Assembly: GCF_937999985.1 (NCBI RefSeq)
Contig: NZ_CALLDG010000201.1
Location: 1 to 55,824 of the forward strand
DNA length: 55,824 bases
Direction: 5' to 3'
From: an uncultured Corynebacterium sp.
GTDB taxonomy: Bacteria > Actinomycetota > Actinomycetes > Mycobacteriales > Mycobacteriaceae
In this document: one piece after another, positions 16,793-25,424 of the stretch
Layout of the letters: every line of letters starts with the position of its first letter
How positions within the stretch are numbered: position 1 is the stretch's first letter
Position numbers and translations under genes: made by a program
The notes under the pieces: generated by a model
Told to the model about the DNA's origin: nothing
Seen by the model: the letters and a program-made list of their open reading frames with translations, nothing else
Databases searched by the model: none

Positions 16793-16826
16793 CAAAACCC
16801 CGCCACACGTGCATGTGTGACGGGGT
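16793..16826 (-). terminator. Intrinsic terminator after rpmF
   Basis: On the minus strand ACCCCGTCACACATGC folds on ACGTGTGGCGGGGT with a tight loop, then TTTTG. It lies 18 bp after the rpmF stop. Confidence 0.8.
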
Positions 16827-16844
16827 AACGCTACTGGGCTCGTA

Positions 16845-17012
16845 TTAATCCAGGTCGATGAGACCCAGCTGAGCTGCCTTCACCAGACGGCGAGGAATCT
16901 GAACATCCTGCCCCTGAACCTTAACGTGCTGCAGAGCAACGTTGTCGGCCTTCCACTGGGAACGGCGGGAGTGCGTGTTTGCACGGGACATACGGCGCTT
17001 CGGAACTGCCAT
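16845..17012 (-). CDS. rpmF: 50S ribosomal protein L32
   Basis: 55-aa large-subunit protein. It begins MAVPKRRMSRANTHSRRSQW, the universal L32 start, and ends in KAAQLGLIDLD. The protein has no cysteine, so it lacks the two CxxC pairs of zinc-binding L32 (C-minus form). AGGAGG lies 10 nt before the ATG. It lies downstream of rpmE2 (75-bp gap) on the same strand and ends at a clear terminator. Confidence 0.96.
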   Translation of the reverse strand: MAVPKRRMSRANTHSRRSQWKADNVALQHVKVQGQDVQIPRRLVKAAQLGLIDLD

Positions 17013-17087
17013 TGTCTTCTACCTCCTAATTAAAGGTATTGAAAGTGTGAAATAGGTTTCTTGTGATCTTCGTGGTGTGAAGAGGTC

Positions 17088-17351
17088 TTACTTCTTCTTG
17101 CGGCGGGTCATGTTGCCGTAGCGACGCTGGAACTTCTCCACGCGGCCGGCGGTATCCATGACGCGCTGAGCGCCGGTCCAGAAGGGGTGGGACTCGCTGG
17201 TCACGTCAACGACGATGAGCGGGTACTCGTTGCCATCTTCCCATTCAACGGTGCGGTCGGAGGTAGCGGTGGAGCGAGTGATGAACTGGTGGCCAGTGCT
17301 CGCGTCCTTGAAGACTACGGGGTGGTAGTCGGGGTGGATATCCTTCTTCAT
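17088..17351 (-). CDS. rpmE2: 50S ribosomal protein L31 type B
   Basis: 87-aa L31 of the type B, zinc-independent class: [18 protein letters not shown] start, [21 protein letters not shown] core, and a basic KKK end, with no CxxC motif. It reads away from rpmB across a 461-bp divergent gap. In many actinobacteria the type B gene is a Zur target; I could not find a convincing Zur box here. Confidence 0.96.
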
Positions 17352-17812
17352 GGTTTCCTCTTATTCCCTTAGGTACGTGTACATCAGGTCGGTCCCGTGC
17401 GCTACTCGCGCGGGTCGTGCCTGAGTCGGGTCATAAAAAGCAGCGCGCCTTCTCTTACTGACGCCCTTCAGGCCATCCCGCTAAGCGGGTGGATTTTGGG
17501 CGCGACAAAGTCGGTCGCACAACGAGGGTTTATCATAGCGAAAGATAAGGCCATAAAGAAAATCGCGTTTCCCTAGCTGGAATGGGGCGAACTGGGGCGT
17601 AGGGGCGTCAGAAACAGCGATTAGGTTATGGCGCGACGGTGCTGTAAAGTTAGCTCCCGCTGTTGTCTATGTAAACGTCATCGCCGGACAGATTTTAGGC
17701 TAGATACGCTAGATGCAGCGCCCCACCACCTAAAACTCTTGGCCCGTCTAACCATGGGTTTTGGAAGTGCGCGGCGCAGGCACCTGAGATCTCCGGCGGA
17801 AGGAGAAAACCC
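17352..17812. other. 461-bp divergent intergenic region between rpmE2 and rpmB
   Basis: No convincing gene; the only short open frames are low quality. It should hold the promoters for rpmE2-rpmF and rpmB-rpmG-rpsN-rpsR. On the minus strand TATGAT (17529-17534) is a fair -10 for rpmE2. On the plus strand TAGGCT and TAGATACGCT near 17697-17712 could serve rpmB. CATCCCGCTAAGCGGGTG (17475-17492) can form a short hairpin. The dispersed TGACGCC motif occurs twice in opposite orientation (17459, 17604). Confidence 0.6.
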
Positions 17813-18049
17813 ATGTCGGCATATTGCCAGGTCACGGGGCGCAAGCCGAGCTTCGGCAAGTCTGTGTCCCACTCGCACCGCCGCACGAACCGTCGCTGGA
17901 ACCCGAACATCCAGCGCCGTACGTTCTACTTGCCCTCTGAGGGCCGTTCCATCACGCTGAACGTGTCCACCAAGGGCCTGAAGACCATTGACCGTGACGG
18001 CATCGAGTCTGTCGTTGCCAAGATCCGCGCCCGTGGGGAGAAGATCTAA
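17813..18049 (+). CDS. rpmB: 50S ribosomal protein L28
   Basis: 78-aa large-subunit protein starting MSAYCQVTGRKPSFGKSVSH, with the L28 core RRTNRRWNPNIQRR. Only one cysteine (C5) remains and the second position of the zinc pair is Thr, so this is the C-minus form. GGAAGGAG precedes the ATG. First gene of rpmB-rpmG-rpsN-rpsR; rpmG follows after 2 nt. Confidence 0.96.
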   Translation: MSAYCQVTGRKPSFGKSVSHSHRRTNRRWNPNIQRRTFYLPSEGRSITLNVSTKGLKTIDRDGIESVVAKIRARGEKI

Positions 18050-18051
18050 CT

Positions 18052-18216
18052 ATGGCACGTAACGATATCCGCCCAATCATCAAGCTGAAGTCTACGGCTG
18101 GCACCGGTTACACCTACGTCACCCGTAAGAACAAGCGCAACAACCCGGATCGCATCACCCTGAAGAAGTTCGATCCGATTGCCCGCAAGCACGTCGAATT
18201 CCGCGAGGAGCGATAG
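18052..18216 (+). CDS. rpmG: 50S ribosomal protein L33
   Basis: 54-aa protein, MARNDIRPIIKLKSTAGTGY at the start and KKFDPIARKHVEFREER at the end. It lacks all cysteines, so it is the zinc-free form. ATG 2 nt after the rpmB stop and 3 nt before rpsN, a tightly packed operon. Confidence 0.96.
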   Translation: MARNDIRPIIKLKSTAGTGYTYVTRKNKRNNPDRITLKKFDPIARKHVEFREER

Positions 18217-18219
18217 TTT

Positions 18220-18525
18220 ATGGCTAAGAAGTCCATGATCGCGAAGAACGAGCAGCGCAAGGAAATCGTCGCCCGCTACGCGGAGCGTCGCGCTGAGCTC
18301 AAGAAGATCATCAAGAACCCGAACAGCACCGACGAGGAGCGCCTGGATGCACAGTGGGAGCTGAACCGTCAGCCCCGCGATGCTTCCCCAGTTCGCGTCC
18401 GTAACCGCGATGCAGCTGATGGCCGCCCGCGCGGCTACCTGCGTAAGTTCGGCCTGTCCCGTGTACGTGTCCGCAACATGGCTCACCGCGGTGAGCTGCC
18501 GGGCGTACGCAAGTCCAGCTGGTAA
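18220..18525 (+). CDS. rpsN: 30S ribosomal protein S14 (long, zinc-free type)
   Basis: 101-aa S14 with [19 protein letters not shown] at the N-terminus and the conserved [20 protein letters not shown] stretch, ending [11 protein letters not shown]. The 101-residue length and absence of the CxxC pairs identify the long C-minus type; the short zinc-binding S14 is about 61 aa. Third gene of the operon. Confidence 0.97.
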
Positions 18526-18540
18526 GGGGGAGCTTTCACA

Positions 18541-18789
18541 ATGAAGCGCACCAACATGAAGAAGGCGCGGATGGAACAGTCCCGCCGCCCGAAGAAGAAC
18601 CCGCTCAAGGCCGAGGGCATTGAGACGGTTGACTACAAGAACTACGACCTGCTGCGTAAGTTCATCTCCGAGCGTGGCAAGATTCGCTCTCGCCGCGTGA
18701 CGGGCCTGACCCCGCAGCAGCAGCGTCAGGTTGCCACCGCCGTGAAGAACGCGCGCGAGATGGCACTGCTGCCCTTCCACAGCCGCTAA
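18541..18789 (+). CDS. rpsR: 30S ribosomal protein S18
   Basis: 82-aa S18 with the core VDYKNYDLLRKFISERGKI and RVTGLTPQQQRQVATAVKNA, ending LLPFHSR. No cysteine is present (C-minus form). GGGGGAG lies about 8 nt before the ATG. Last gene of the operon; a strong terminator follows about 70 bp downstream. Confidence 0.97.
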   Translation: MKRTNMKKARMEQSRRPKKNPLKAEGIETVDYKNYDLLRKFISERGKIRSRRVTGLTPQQQRQVATAVKNAREMALLPFHSR

Positions 18790-18856
18790 GCCGGCTGTGC
18801 CCTTTCGGGCTAGCAGCGTAAGGCTGCAGCCTGGAGACGTTTAACAGACACGATCA

Positions 18857-18906
18857 AGACCCACCGCCCCGTGCGAAAGCGCGAGCTAGGCGGCGGGTCT
18901 TTTTCG
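18857..18906 (+). terminator. Intrinsic terminator of the rpmB-rpsR operon
   Basis: AGACCCACCGCC (18857-18868) pairs with GGCGGCGGGTCT (18889-18900), with one mismatch, followed by TTTTT. Confidence 0.85.
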
Positions 18907-19056
18907 TGCCTTTTTGCCACCCGTTCGGCGGCCTGGCGGCTTTCTTCGCTAAGCTTGCACAGTAAAACTCTTAAGCGCTCCCCTTACCCGCCGGGTTGAG
19001 AAGGGGCGCTGGCCCCATATCGGACGCAAGCCGAACAACAGTTAGGAAGCCTGCAG

Positions 19057-19812
19057 TTGAGCAATAACAACAACTATCCCAACGGCGACTTTGGTTCCAA
19101 TGATCTGCCGGATTACAACAGCTACACCGGCGGAAACTCCGGCGACTCCAACCCCTACGAGCAGGCCGGTTACGGCGCTGAACAGAGCAGCTACGGCACC
19201 GGGGATCCCAATGCTTATGGCGCGCCCGCATTCCCGAATGCTGCGGCCAACAACGGTGCCATGTTCGGCAACGACCGCCCGGGCGCCTGGAAGCGCCTTC
19301 TGGCGCTCATCATCGACAGCCTCTTGGTGCAGGTGGTTATCGGCAGCATTGTGATGTTCGCTATCGCCGGTCAGGAGCTCATGGACTGGTTCCAGGCCAC
19401 CGTCAATGCAGAATCCCCCGATGCCGTGGACGTCCCCTACCCGACCACCAAGGTGATGATCTCCAGCATCATCATGCTGGTCGTTTGGCTGACCTACCGT
19501 GTTCTCATGGAGTCCAAGAAGGGAGCCACCCTCGGCAAGATGGCTATCGGCGCCCGTGTGGTTACCGCCGACGGGCAGAACATCCAGCCGGTCGAGTCGC
19601 TGAAGCGCAACGGTTGGTACATCATCGGCGCGATCCTGGGTATGATCCCGACCGTAGGTGCTTTTGCGCAGGTGGCTATCTATATTGCCGTGGGCGTGAC
19701 TATTGGCCAGAGCCCGGAGAAGCAGTCCTTCACCGATAAGTTCGCCAACGCCTACGTAGTGGACAAGTCCGCGTACTACGGGGTTAACTCAGGTCGCGAC
19801 TACTGCGCTTAA
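19057..19812 (+). CDS. RDD family membrane protein
   Basis: 251-aa protein. An Asn/Gly/Tyr-rich cytoplasmic N-terminal region (about 1-72) precedes an RDD domain: RPGAWKRLLALIIDSLLVQV with the family Arg and Asp, a central helix pair, KKGATLGKMAIGARVV and a last helix near 185-215. RDD proteins are small membrane proteins of largely unknown role, some proposed as cation transporters. A TTG start at 19057 is chosen, with AGGA about 9 nt upstream. The AEC carrier gene follows 24 bp later, but with its own likely promoter. Confidence 0.85.
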   Translation: MSNNNNYPNGDFGSNDLPDYNSYTGGNSGDSNPYEQAGYGAEQSSYGTGDPNAYGAPAFPNAAANNGAMFGNDRPGAWKRLLALIIDSLLVQVVIGSIVMFAIAGQELMDWFQATVNAESPDAVDVPYPTTKVMISSIIMLVVWLTYRVLMESKKGATLGKMAIGARVVTADGQNIQPVESLKRNGWYIIGAILGMIPTVGAFAQVAIYIAVGVTIGQSPEKQSFTDKFANAYVVDKSAYYGVNSGRDYCA

Positions 19813-19824
19813 GGCGCAAACACT

Positions 19825-19830
19825 TAACAT
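19825..19830 (+). promoter_or_regulatory. Candidate -10 element of the AEC transporter gene
   Basis: TAACAT ends 6 nt before the ATG at 19837, matching the leaderless spacing seen at other genes here. Confidence 0.35.
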
Positions 19831-19836
19831 AGCCTC

Positions 19837-20784
19837 ATGTTGAACGTCCTCTCCGGGTTTGCCGTCGTCATCTTCGTCATAGCGATCGGCTTCGGAGTAG
19901 GGCGTCTTCGGCTTTTAGGCCCCAATGCGGTCTATACCCTGAACATGTTCGTGTTCTGGATCGCGCTACCCTGCACGCTAATCTCGTTCATGTCTAAGAC
20001 GGACATTGCCCAGCTTTTCGGCCCAAACCTTCTGGTCGTGGCTCTGTCCACGCTCACCACGGGCTTCTTGGCATTCCTCGGCTATCGCTGGATTACGCGA
20101 CGGTCCACCGAGGATTCCATCATCGCGATGCTGGCCTGTACCTATTGCAACGGCTCCAACCTGGGCATCCCACTAGCCGCCCATTTGATGGACGACCCCA
20201 CGCTCACCCTTCCGGTGATCCTCTTCCAGGTCGGCTTCTACGGCCCGCTGAGTGTACTGGCCCTGGATATGCGCACCGGCAAGCAGACCACGAACTTTGT
20301 GCGTTCTACCCTGCTGACGATCCTGAAGAACCCTCTGATCATCGGCGCCACCATCGGCATCGTCATCTCCCTGTTGCAGCACAACACGGACTTTATCCTG
20401 CCGACGATTGTCGCGGATCCGCTGGGGATCATCGCGGACGCCACCGTCGGCTGCGCACTGATCGCCTTCGGTATGTCCATGGCGGAGGTACGTGTGCTCC
20501 AGCCCGGACTATCACCCCGTCGCTCCGTATGGGCGGCGTCGTTGGTCAAGACCGTCGTGCATCCCGCCGTCGCCGCGTTCTACGGTGTCTTTCTTTGTGA
20601 CGCCTCGTCTCAGTTGCTTTTGGCCATGGTTCTCCTGGCGGCTCTCCCGACCGGGCAAAACGTATTCACCTACGCCCAGCGTTTCGGTGTGAATAAAGTT
20701 CTAGCGCGAGACACCGCGGTGGTTTCCACGGGGCTCGCGCTACCGGTGATGGCGCTGATTATGGTGCTTCTAAGTTTCAGATAG
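19837..20784 (+). CDS. AEC family transporter
   Basis: 315-aa membrane protein of the auxin efflux carrier/malonate-malate permease family. About ten hydrophobic segments in two halves, with family features such as CTYCNGSNLGIPLAAHLM (about 103-120) in the first half and LLAALPTGQNVFTYAQRFGV (near 270) in the second half. Bacterial members transport dicarboxylates such as malate or malonate; the substrate here is unknown. Its 3' end overlaps by 15 nt the 3' end of the convergent CD225-type gene. Confidence 0.85.
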   Translation: MLNVLSGFAVVIFVIAIGFGVGRLRLLGPNAVYTLNMFVFWIALPCTLISFMSKTDIAQLFGPNLLVVALSTLTTGFLAFLGYRWITRRSTEDSIIAMLACTYCNGSNLGIPLAAHLMDDPTLTLPVILFQVGFYGPLSVLALDMRTGKQTTNFVRSTLLTILKNPLIIGATIGIVISLLQHNTDFILPTIVADPLGIIADATVGCALIAFGMSMAEVRVLQPGLSPRRSVWAASLVKTVVHPAVAAFYGVFLCDASSQLLLAMVLLAALPTGQNVFTYAQRFGVNKVLARDTAVVSTGLALPVMALIMVLLSFR

Positions 20785-21243
20785 TTCGCTCAAGCTTAGG
20801 CCCAGGACTCCGACGAAAATGCCGAAGTACAGGAAGATAAAGACAGGAACTACCACTGCGGATGCGATGGCCAGGTTCTTCGCCTTGTCCGACGCATCCT
20901 GTGCACCTGCATAGTCACCGCGGTACCAGCGGCCTTCTACCTGCGAGGAGTAGTAAATACCTACTGCGCCGAGGGGCAGGCAGCACAGGAGGGTAGTTAG
21001 AATCGTCGCCCACATCCAGTTATCCGGCGGGGTGCTACCCACGCCCGGCTGGTAACTCTGACCCAGTTGCGCGCCGTAGCCGGCGGACTGATTCGGGTAA
21101 CCGCTGTTCTGATAGCTGCCGTAACTCGGGGGCTGGTTCTGGCTCGGGTTCTGGTTGTACCCGCTGTTGTAGGGGTACCCCTGGTTTCCCTGCTGGCCGA
21201 AAGGATCCTCGTTGGAAGGGTTCTGATCGTAAGGGTTGGTCAC
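20770..21243 (-). CDS. CD225/dispanin-like membrane protein
   Basis: 157-aa protein: a Tyr/Asn/Gln/Gly-rich cytoplasmic N-terminal region (about 1-70), a first helix WMWATILTTLLCCLPLGAVG (about 76-95), the basic loop YYSSQVEGRWYRGDYAGAQDAS that marks the CD225/dispanin fold, and a second helix (about 127-150). Function unknown. It stands beside the DUF2752 gene on the same strand, a pairing common in actinobacteria as I recall. Confidence 0.82.
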   Translation of the reverse strand: MTNPYDQNPSNEDPFGQQGNQGYPYNSGYNQNPSQNQPPSYGSYQNSGYPNQSAGYGAQLGQSYQPGVGSTPPDNWMWATILTTLLCCLPLGAVGIYYSSQVEGRWYRGDYAGAQDASDKAKNLAIASAVVVPVFIFLYFGIFVGVLGLSLSELSET

Positions 21244-21337
21244 TAGCTTCCTCGGCTAACTTCTTGGAGTTGGTTGGTAACTGAAATACGTCATTAAAAT
21301 ACCAAAGCAGCGCAAAATGTTCCCGAACCGAAAGAAA

Positions 21338-21781
21338 CTATACGCGTAATTCTAGAAACGGCGAGAACGGCAGGATGCGCGCGATGAACCAGAGCCCGAT
21401 CACTAGCCCCACTGCCATGGGGGCATGTCGGAAATGCTCCCAATTGGGAATCCGCTTCCCCCATGATCGTGCGGTCCAGGCTAACCAGCTCCAAATCAGC
21501 AGGATGACGGCGAGGATCCCCACCGCGTTGTAGTGCAGTGCAGCGCCAAAGTCTCCCTGAACCAGCGCCTGGATCATGCGCATCGATCCGCAGCCGGGGC
21601 AGTTGAATCCGAATAGTGCCTTCGTGGGGCATTCTGGGATCGTCCCGCCCGGGGTCTGCGGATCAGCTGCGGCTATGGCGCAGCACGCACATACCGCTGC
21701 CGCGCCGACTGCCAGCGGCAGCAGCTTTGTAGAAACCTGCTTCACATCGCAAACCGTAACTTTATGGAAAAGCGGCGTCAA
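21338..21781 (-). CDS. DUF2752 membrane protein
   Basis: 147-aa protein with three hydrophobic segments. The DUF2752 signature is CPTKALFGFNCPGCGSMR (about 51-68), a Cys-rich loop, followed by the segment with the family Asn (LHYNAVGIL). Function unknown. A longer frame at 21294-21632 in another phase is only a shadow. The gap to the CD225 gene (21244-21337) holds no recognisable feature. Confidence 0.83.
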   Translation of the reverse strand: MTPLFHKVTVCDVKQVSTKLLPLAVGAAAVCACCAIAAADPQTPGGTIPECPTKALFGFNCPGCGSMRMIQALVQGDFGAALHYNAVGILAVILLIWSWLAWTARSWGKRIPNWEHFRHAPMAVGLVIGLWFIARILPFSPFLELRV

Positions 21782-21797
21782 AAAATCAGAGCAACTA

Positions 21798-23225
21798 TTA
21801 GAACGCGCCGGTGATAGATACCAGGCCCATCAGCGCCGCTACGCTGACCAATGGCATGACGATGGTGACCATGCCAATGTCCTTGTAGCCTTGGCGGTGG
21901 TTAAGCCCGCAGACGATCAATAGTGTCACCACTGCACCGGAGTGAGGAAGTGTATCCAACCCTCCAGCAGCCATAGCTGTCAGGCGGTGCATTAGCTCAA
22001 GGCTGGTGCCATCCTGCATAGCCATAGTCTTCAAGTCTTCGCCCAAGGCATTCAAGGCGATGGTCATACCGCCCGAGGACGAACCGGTCAGACCTGCTGT
22101 AATGGAGGTAGTCACCACGGACGTAACCAAGGCGTTTGCACCCATGTTGAAGACGGCATCTCGCACAACGGCAAAGCCTGCCACCGAAGCCACAACCGCA
22201 CCGTAACCAATCTCAGATGCGGTACTGAAGATGGGCAGCAGGGACTGCTTCGCACCAGCGTTGATTGCGGTGATAACGGTCGGCATATTCTTCAGGTTCA
22301 GAGCTGAGAGCAGCAGAATCGCCAATACAATGCCGACGATGACAGCCCAGAGGCCTGCGCGAGCCTCAATTGTAGCGCCGCCGTACTTCTCTTCCGAGAG
22401 GTACGACCAATCGAGACGCGGGAAGATCACCAGCGTGCAGAGGAAGTTCACTGCGATCACGGTCATAATTGGCAGGAAGGGAACGATGGGGTGCACCTTC
22501 GGCTCCAAGACTGCAACAGCAGTCTTGGCCTCATCGGACTGCTCGCCTGCAAGGAGAGGAACACCCTTCAGCTTTTCAGGAATCTCGAAGCCTTCCCCAG
22601 ACTTAATGAGGGAGCGACGCCGGTATTCTAGCCACGCAAGGCCCAGCCCGAAGATCATCAGCGCACCCAAGAGGCCAACCCCGGAAGCTGCATAAGAGTT
22701 CGTATCGAAGAACTGCCCTGGAATGATGTTCTGTACCTGTGGCGATCCAGGCAGCGCGGTCATCGTAAAGGTGAAAATGCCCAGCGCAATCGTTCCCGGG
22801 ATCAGGCGCCGGGGAATCCCGGCCTCACGGAAAATCTCGAGCGCAATGGGGAAGATCACGAATGCGACGACGAACAGGCTGATACCGCCGTAGGTCATCA
22901 ACGCCGACGTAATGACGACTGCTCCCATTGCACTGCGGGAGCCGATGAATTTCGTGATGGTTTTTGCGATTGACCTCGCATATCCCGTCTCCGCCATCAG
23001 AACGCCGAAGATCGCACCCAAGAGGAAGAGAACGAAGTAGCTTCCGACGAAATTCGCCAACGCTGGCATAAAGATCTCCGTATAGGAAGCCAGGATTGGG
23101 GCTCCAGAGAAAAGTATGCAAACGATCGCGGCAATCGGACCCGCGAGAATGACGGGCATGCCTTTGTAGGCGAGAGTAATCAGTAGAGCTAGGGAGACTA
23201 TGATCCCCAGGATCGATAGGAACAT
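21798..23225 (-). CDS. GntP family permease (gluconate/hydroxybutyrate type)
   Basis: 475-aa carrier of the GntP family, about 12-14 membrane segments. Family segments include AETGYARSIAKTITKFIG, TYGGISLFVVAFVIFPI, and GLTGSSSGGMTIALNALG near residue 400. GntP members import gluconate or, in several bacteria, D-3-hydroxybutyrate with H+. Its position after enoyl-CoA hydratase, thiolase and 3-oxoacid CoA-transferase genes favours a short hydroxy or keto acid; this is inference. A hairpin lies between it and the upstream hydratase gene. Confidence 0.82.
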   Translation of the reverse strand: MFLSILGIIVSLALLITLAYKGMPVILAGPIAAIVCILFSGAPILASYTEIFMPALANFVGSYFVLFLLGAIFGVLMAETGYARSIAKTITKFIGSRSAMGAVVITSALMTYGGISLFVVAFVIFPIALEIFREAGIPRRLIPGTIALGIFTFTMTALPGSPQVQNIIPGQFFDTNSYAASGVGLLGALMIFGLGLAWLEYRRRSLIKSGEGFEIPEKLKGVPLLAGEQSDEAKTAVAVLEPKVHPIVPFLPIMTVIAVNFLCTLVIFPRLDWSYLSEEKYGGATIEARAGLWAVIVGIVLAILLLSALNLKNMPTVITAINAGAKQSLLPIFSTASEIGYGAVVASVAGFAVVRDAVFNMGANALVTSVVTTSITAGLTGSSSGGMTIALNALGEDLKTMAMQDGTSLELMHRLTAMAAGGLDTLPHSGAVVTLLIVCGLNHRQGYKDIGMVTIVMPLVSVAALMGLVSITGAF

Positions 23226-23301
23226 CCGCTCCTCCTTCAGAAAGTTTCTAGTCCGCTACACGCAGCGGTATATTCCTTTTGCAAACCTAATTATGAATAG
23301 A

Positions 23302-23325
23302 GAGTGCTCCCCGAAGGGAACACTC
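23302..23325 (-). terminator. Hairpin between enoyl-CoA hydratase and GntP genes
   Basis: GAGTG-x-TCCC pairs with GGGA-x-CACTC around a CGAA/TTCG loop. On the minus strand the T tract afterwards is poor, so it may be a weak terminator or processing site that lowers permease expression. Confidence 0.4.
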
Positions 23326-23335
23326 GTTTTAAGAA

Positions 23336-24103
23336 CTAACGATGCTTGAAGTCAGGGGTTCGCTTCGCAATGAATGCTTCCATTCCCTCTGTCTGATCCT
23401 CGGAGGCAAACAGAGAATGGAACAGCCTGCGTTCAAACCGCAGCCCCTGCTGCAAAGGCATTTCAAACATCGCATTAACCGCCTCTTTGGCGGCACGGGA
23501 GGCGACCAGCGACTTACTCGCGATGGTTTTCGCAATGTCGGTGGCCACATCCATCAGCTCATCAGCTGGCACTACCCTAGCCACCAGGCCAGCGCTTTCG
23601 GCTTCCTCTGCAGACATCAGGCGGCCGGTCAGGCACATTTCCATGGCCTTGGACTTACCAACCGCCCAAGCTAGGCGCTGAGTACCACCCATGCCGGGAA
23701 TTATCCCGAGGTTGATTTCAGGTTGGCCGAACCTCGCCTTGTCACCAGCGATAATGAAATCGCAGGCCATCGCAAGCTCGCATCCGCCACCGAGTGCAAC
23801 TCCGTTGACGGCTGCGACGATCGGTGTCCTAATGCGGGAAAAGCGCTCACTCGCGTCGAAAATGTCATCCAGGTAGGCGGAAGTCGTATCGTATTCCGCC
23901 ATCTCTGTAATGTCACCGCCGGCGGAAAAAGCTCTTTCACTTCCGTGAATGACTATGCATCCAACAGTCCGCGATTCGTCAAAGCTAATGCAGGCCTCGA
24001 GTATGTCCGTCAGCGTCTGCTGGCTCAGAGAGTTGAGAGACTCTGGCCGTGTTATCTCAATGAACCCAACCCGCTCGGCTACATGCGTTGAAATATTCGC
24101 CAC
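23336..24103 (-). CDS. Enoyl-CoA hydratase/isomerase family protein
   Basis: 255-aa crotonase-fold enzyme. The oxyanion-hole segments are SERAFSAGGDITEM (about 55-68) and AVNGVALGGGCELAMACDF. The two catalytic acids of enoyl-CoA hydratase are present: E109 (GGGCEL) and E129 (FGQPEINLGIIPG). It adds water to 2-enoyl-CoA in beta-oxidation; chain length is not evident. It follows the thiolase gene by 21 bp and could supply the hydratase step for unbranched acids, while the MaoC protein serves the branched route. Confidence 0.88.
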   Translation of the reverse strand: MANISTHVAERVGFIEITRPESLNSLSQQTLTDILEACISFDESRTVGCIVIHGSERAFSAGGDITEMAEYDTTSAYLDDIFDASERFSRIRTPIVAAVNGVALGGGCELAMACDFIIAGDKARFGQPEINLGIIPGMGGTQRLAWAVGKSKAMEMCLTGRLMSAEEAESAGLVARVVPADELMDVATDIAKTIASKSLVASRAAKEAVNAMFEMPLQQGLRFERRLFHSLFASEDQTEGMEAFIAKRTPDFKHR

Positions 24104-24124
24104 AGTCTCTCCTCTGTCAGCTTT

Positions 24125-25318
24125 CTAGCGCCACAGCAGCAGTGCGTCGCCCTGACCGCCGCCGCCACACAGGGAAACGGCAGCCTTGCCGGAGCCGCGG
24201 CGCTTCAGCTCGTGCGCCGCGTGAACCACCAGGCGAGCGCCGGAGGCGCCGATCGGGTGGCCCAGGGAGATGCCGCCGCCGTGGATGTTGGTCTTCTCCA
24301 GCGGGTAGTCCAGGTCCTTAATGGACTGGGCGACAACGGAGGCGAATGCCTCGTTGATCTCCAGGAAGTCCAGGTCGCTGGCCTCCCAGCCGGCCTTCTT
24401 CAGCGCCGCGGCGGTGGCCTGCGACGGCTGGGAGTGCAGCTTGGTGTCCGGGCCGGCAGTCTGGCCGTACTCGCCCAGGGTGGCCAGGATCTCCAGCCCC
24501 TTGGCCTCAGCGTTCTCGCGAGTGGTCAGCACCACGGCTGCCGCACCGTCGGAGATCTGGGAGGCAGAGGCGGCGGTGATGGTGCCGTCCTTCACAAAAG
24601 CCGGACGCAGCTTCGCCAGTCCCTCGGCGGTGGTGCCGGGGCGGATGCCCTCGTCGGCGGAGACGGTCACGGTCTCCTTGCGACCCTTGACCTCGATGGA
24701 GACGATCTCGTCGTTGAAGACACCATCGTTGGTAGCGGCCTCGGCCAGCTGGTGGGAGCGGGCTGCGATCTCGTCCTGCTCCTCGCGGGTGATGCCGCGC
24801 TCGGCGTTACCCTCGTCGGTCTCCAGGCCCATGGCGGTGCCCTCGTTCGGGTCGGACAGGCCGTCGCGCTCCAGGGAATCCTGCAGCGCCAGGGAGCCAT
24901 AGCCCTTGCCCGCGCGCACGCCCGCGGCGATGTGCGGGGCATTCGTCATGGACTCCTGACCACCGGCGACAACGATGCTGGCGTCGCCCAGACGGATCAG
25001 GCGGGAGGCGTTAATCACGGCATCCAGGCCGGATAGGCACACCTTGTTCACCGTCATAGCGGGAACGTTCATCGGGATGCCTGCGGCCACCGCGGACTGC
25101 TTCGCGGGGTTCTGTCCGGAGCCCGCCTGCACAACCTGGCCCATCAGCACGTAATCCACGGCATCCGCAGCCACACCGGAGCGCTCCAGCACAGCCTTGA
25201 TGGTCTCTGCGCCCAGATCGACCGCGCTCTTCTTCGCCAGCGCGCCAAGCATGCGTCCCTGCGGGGTGCGTGCTGCGCCTACAACGACAATGTCCTTCGG
25301 GTCTTCCTGCAAGGTCAT
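24125..25318 (-). CDS. Acetyl-CoA C-acetyltransferase (thiolase)
   Basis: 397-aa thiolase. Acyl-enzyme cysteine C94 in NKVCLSGLDAV, the NIHGGGISLGHPIGASGAR histidine block (about residues 338-356) and the C-terminal LCGGGGQGDALL with the second catalytic cysteine. It splits acetoacetyl-CoA into two acetyl-CoA, or the reverse. A start 12 codons upstream is possible, but MTLQEDPKDIVVVGAARTP matches family N-termini and AGGA lies 9 nt before it. It follows scoB after 106 bp and completes ketone-body breakdown. Confidence 0.93.
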   Translation of the reverse strand: MTLQEDPKDIVVVGAARTPQGRMLGALAKKSAVDLGAETIKAVLERSGVAADAVDYVLMGQVVQAGSGQNPAKQSAVAAGIPMNVPAMTVNKVCLSGLDAVINASRLIRLGDASIVVAGGQESMTNAPHIAAGVRAGKGYGSLALQDSLERDGLSDPNEGTAMGLETDEGNAERGITREEQDEIAARSHQLAEAATNDGVFNDEIVSIEVKGRKETVTVSADEGIRPGTTAEGLAKLRPAFVKDGTITAASASQISDGAAAVVLTTRENAEAKGLEILATLGEYGQTAGPDTKLHSQPSQATAAALKKAGWEASDLDFLEINEAFASVVAQSIKDLDYPLEKTNIHGGGISLGHPIGASGARLVVHAAHELKRRGSGKAAVSLCGGGGQGDALLLWR

Positions 25319-25424
25319 CTGATAAATCCTAACTTTCGAAACTAGTGGCGTCATCGCTTAAAAAAGCCTGCGTCGTGCCCTCAAGTATGGCACGAACGAT
25401 GGCCCAGCGAAGCCGATTGGGGGT

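Noticed and set aside
17352..17812. Zur box between rpmE2 and rpmB
   Set aside because: No AT-rich palindrome of the usual Zur type could be found by eye; only dispersed AT-rich words.
17678..17910. Short minus-strand frames in the rpmE2-rpmB gap and over the start of rpmB
   Set aside because: They run antisense into the start of rpmB and have no ribosome site or similarity.
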